Position numbers and translations under genes: made by a program. DNA of 7,262 nucleotides from Thermodesulfobacterium sp. (GTDB lineage Bacteria > Desulfobacterota > Thermodesulfobacteria > Thermodesulfobacteriales > Thermodesulfobacteriaceae), in assembly GCA_021163085.1 (NCBI GenBank), contig JAGGXL010000116.1:1-7262 (forward strand), read 5' to 3'. The notes beneath the pieces were generated by a model. It was given only the letters and a program-made list of their open reading frames with translations, ran no database searches and was not told where the DNA came from. Each line of letters opens with the position of its first letter. Position 1 is the first letter of the stretch. Shown in pieces: positions 5,931 to 7,262 of this stretch.

Positions 5931-6647
5931 TTAAACTTCTTTTTCCAGCAATTCTATTTCTTTAACCAAAATCTTTACCAATTTTTCTGCCAGAATTTTA
6001 CCTTTTTCCTTAGAAGCTTTAAGAGGGTTACCCCATATACCTGAAGACCAATATTTCTCTTTTTCAGCAACAACTCTAAATTTGGGAAAGGCAGGATAAT
6101 CTTCAAAACCCCCTTCTTTAACAAGTTCCGGCTTAAAATAAAGTATAAGAGAGGTTTCCCACTCACCTGCATGGGAATCATTTTCAGGAATATTTAATTC
6201 ATCTAAAATTGGTTTTAAAAGCTTATAAATGTCTGCAACAAAAAACTTAACATCTCTGTGGATTTCAATAAAAGTTTCTGCAGTATCAATCAGATAAGCT
6301 ACATGTGTCCCTCCTGCATGTCCCGAAAGAATAAAAAAATTTCTAAAACCACAACGATAAAACTCAGAGATTATGTTAAGAAGCACAGCTTTTAAAACCT
6401 CACCTTTTAAGCTTAATGTCCCGGGAAGAGGTCTTGTGCTTCTACAAAGACCATAATATAAAGGAGGAGCTATCACAACTTTGATTTTCTCAGCCACAAG
6501 TTTACAAACTTCATAAATGGTATAAAGATCTGTAGCTAAGGGAAGATGAGGACCATGTGCCTCAACAGAACCCACAGGTATGACAACTGTTTTCGTTTCT
6601 TTTTTCAATTTTTCAAACTCCTCAGAAGTAAGAGCCTCCATCAGCAT
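5931..6647 (-). CDS. Creatininase-family metal-dependent amidohydrolase
   Basis: A 238-residue protein of the creatininase superfamily, which includes creatinine amidohydrolase, the archaeal FAPy deformylase ArfB and mycofactocin MftE. All are two-metal hydrolases of amide or formamide bonds. The metal site is visible: GSVEAHGPHLPLATD (26-40) supplies Glu29, His31 and Asp40; FILSGHAGG (105-113) supplies His110; DSHAGEWETS (157-166) supplies Glu162. The usual NGHGGN loop reads SGHAGG here, changing two small residues and the final asparagine, so the substrate may differ from characterised members. It is not safe to name it creatininase or ArfB. There is no signal peptide or membrane segment, so it is cytoplasmic. 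The start is the ATG at 6647, five bases after AGGAGG; a second ATG two codons later is poorly spaced. It is the first gene of the rtcA-RNA ligase operon, and why it belongs there is unknown. Confidence 0.88.
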   Translation of the reverse strand: MLMEALTSEEFEKLKKETKTVVIPVGSVEAHGPHLPLATDLYTIYEVCKLVAEKIKVVIAPPLYYGLCRSTRPLPGTLSLKGEVLKAVLLNIISEFYRCGFRNFFILSGHAGGTHVAYLIDTAETFIEIHRDVKFFVADIYKLLKPILDELNIPENDSHAGEWETSLILYFKPELVKEGGFEDYPAFPKFRVVAEKEKYWSSGIWGNPLKASKEKGKILAEKLVKILVKEIELLEKEV

Positions 6648-6652
6648 CTCTT

Positions 6653-6658
6653 CCTCCT
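6653..6658 (-). promoter_or_regulatory. Strong ribosome binding site of the creatininase-like gene
   Basis: A perfect AGGAGG on the minus strand (6658-6653) lies five bases before the ATG at 6647, which selects this ATG over the one at 6641. The opposing miaB -35 box (6659-6664) starts at the very next base. Confidence 0.8.
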
Positions 6659-6687
6659 TTGAAAAATGTCTTAAATTGAATTATATT
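6659..6687 (+). promoter_or_regulatory. Candidate miaB promoter, near-leaderless
   Basis: TTGAAA (6659-6664) and TATATT (6682-6687) are separated by 17 bp, and each matches the sigma-70 consensus at five of six bases. Transcription would start near 6694-6695, only 3-4 nt before the miaB ATG at 6698. The match is good but comes from AT-rich DNA. Confidence 0.5.
6680..6685 (-). promoter_or_regulatory. Candidate -10 box for the RNA repair operon
   Basis: The minus strand reads TATAAT, a perfect -10 hexamer, at 6685-6680. The predicted start near 6673 gives a leader of about 26 nt that contains the AGGAGG site. No clear -35 box is seen 16-19 bp upstream; that stretch falls on a T-rich run opposite the first codons of miaB. 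It shares base pairs 6682-6685 with the -10 box of the opposing miaB promoter. Confidence 0.4.
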
Positions 6688-6697
6688 TATTTTTGCT

Positions 6698-7262
6698 ATG
6701 AAAAAAAGGGTTTACATAAAAACTTTTGGCTGTCAGATGAATGAGAATGACACGGAAAAAATGTATATTTTGCTCTCAGACGAGTATAAACCTACATTAA
6801 ATCCAGAGGAAGCAGATTTAATTCTTATTAACACCTGTTCTGTAAGAGAAAAACCACAGCATAAAGCTTATAGTGAGGCAGGAAGATACAAACATCTCAA
6901 AAAAAAGAAGCCCGAGTTAATCATCGGAATAACAGGATGTGTTGCTCAGCAAGAAGGCGAAAATATAATAAAAAGACTTCCCTATGTAGACCTTGTTCTC
7001 GGAACTCAAGGATTTTATTTCATAAAAGAGGCATTAAAAACCTTTACAAAAACAAAAAAACATGTGGTCTTAACCGAGCTCAGGTCTGACTTTAAACCCC
7101 CTTTAATTCTTGGAGAAAAAAAATCCGCTTTTTCCGATAAAAAAGTTACAGCCTTTGTAACCATTATGCAGGGCTGCGATAATTTCTGCTCATACTGTAT
7201 TGTACCTTATGTAAGAGGAAGGGAAACAAGCAGACCTCCTGAAGACATTCTCAAAGAAGTTG
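6698..7262 (+). CDS. miaB: tRNA-2-methylthio-N6-dimethylallyladenosine synthase MiaB (5' part, cut by window end)
   Basis: Radical SAM methylthiotransferase that adds the 2-methylthio group to N6-isopentenyladenosine-37 beside the anticodon of UNN-reading tRNAs. The first 188 codons are visible. The N-terminal domain binds one 4Fe-4S cluster through Cys12 (FGCQMN), Cys47 (NTCSVRE) and Cys81 (GCVAQ). The radical SAM motif C160xxxC164xxC167 (GCDNFCSYC) binds the second. FGCQMN points to MiaB; RimO usually has LGCPKN and MtaB LGCKxN. About 250 residues, including the TRAM domain, should follow beyond the window. The start is the ATG at 6698, matching the usual MKK-VYIKTFGCQMN opening, with an in-frame TGA at 6677-6679. 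No Shine-Dalgarno site precedes it; the upstream bases are nearly all T and A. It is divergent from the rtcA-RNA ligase operon, with a 50-nt gap. Confidence 0.95.
   Translation, partial: MKKRVYIKTFGCQMNENDTEKMYILLSDEYKPTLNPEEADLILINTCSVREKPQHKAYSEAGRYKHLKKKKPELIIGITGCVAQQEGENIIKRLPYVDLVLGTQGFYFIKEALKTFTKTKKHVVLTELRSDFKPPLILGEKKSAFSDKKVTAFVTIMQGCDNFCSYCIVPYVRGRETSRPPEDILKEV

Larger units (their letters stand above)
3042..6647 (-). other. Four-gene operon: creatininase-like, rtcA, RNA ligase, siroheme gene
   Basis: Four minus-strand genes are packed without room for internal promoters or terminators between them. The creatininase-like gene and rtcA are separated by 1 nt, rtcA and the ligase overlap by 14 nt, and the ligase and the CysG-type gene overlap by 8 nt. 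This spacing strongly suggests one transcript with translational coupling. A candidate -10 box (6680-6685, minus strand) and a strong ribosome site (6653-6658) precede the first gene. No intrinsic terminator is visible past 3042, where transcription would enter the 3' end of the convergent NUDIX gene. Confidence 0.8.

Noticed and set aside
5975..6181. Small open frame inside the creatininase-like gene
   Set aside because: It is an out-of-frame shadow of a gene with clear family motifs and has no ribosome site of its own that stands out.

Overview
The window is AT-rich and gene-dense, with short gaps and several overlapping genes. It looks like part of a chromosome from a thermophilic, low-GC bacterium. 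Lon, MiaB and Shine-Dalgarno sites of the AGGAGG type are bacterial. The Pab1020/Rnl3-type RNA ligase is, from memory, mainly an archaeal family with scattered homologues in thermophilic bacteria. The lysine/glutamate-rich proteins and the siroheme gene would fit a lineage such as Thermodesulfobacteria or Aquificota, but this placement is inference only. No mobile element, tRNA, rRNA or CRISPR array is visible.

Layout. Positions 1-42 (+) carry the last 13 codons of an upstream gene whose tail resembles tRNA pseudouridine synthase TruA. Lon (LonA ATP-dependent protease) follows at 109-2478 (+), and its start is better placed at the ATG at 109 than at a TTG at 91. After a 64-nt gap with a 12-bp palindrome comes an IPP-isomerase-like/YfcD-like NUDIX protein (2543-3109, +). 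Its 3' end overlaps a convergent operon by 68 nt.

The minus strand from 6647 down to 3042 holds a tight four-gene operon. In transcription order it reads: creatininase-family metal amidohydrolase, RNA 3'-terminal phosphate cyclase RtcA, Rnl3-type ATP-dependent RNA ligase, and precorrin-2 dehydrogenase (the CysG N-terminal type). The junctions are a 1-nt gap, a 14-nt overlap and an 8-nt overlap. The last two genes use TTG starts placed inside the end of the preceding gene. Divergently, miaB begins at 6698 (+) and runs off the window after 188 codons.

How the genes may work together. The striking feature is the coupling of an RNA end-modifying enzyme (RtcA) to an RNA end-joining enzyme (Rnl3). 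In the best-known arrangement, E. coli rtcBA, RtcA is coupled to RtcB, which is not in this window. This makes the operon a candidate RtcA-Rnl3 RNA repair or RNA circularisation module. The creatininase-like protein and the siroheme gene have no obvious place in it. The 50-nt gap between this operon and miaB appears to hold overlapping, opposed promoters whose -10 elements share four base pairs. The predicted miaB transcript would be nearly leaderless and has no Shine-Dalgarno site.
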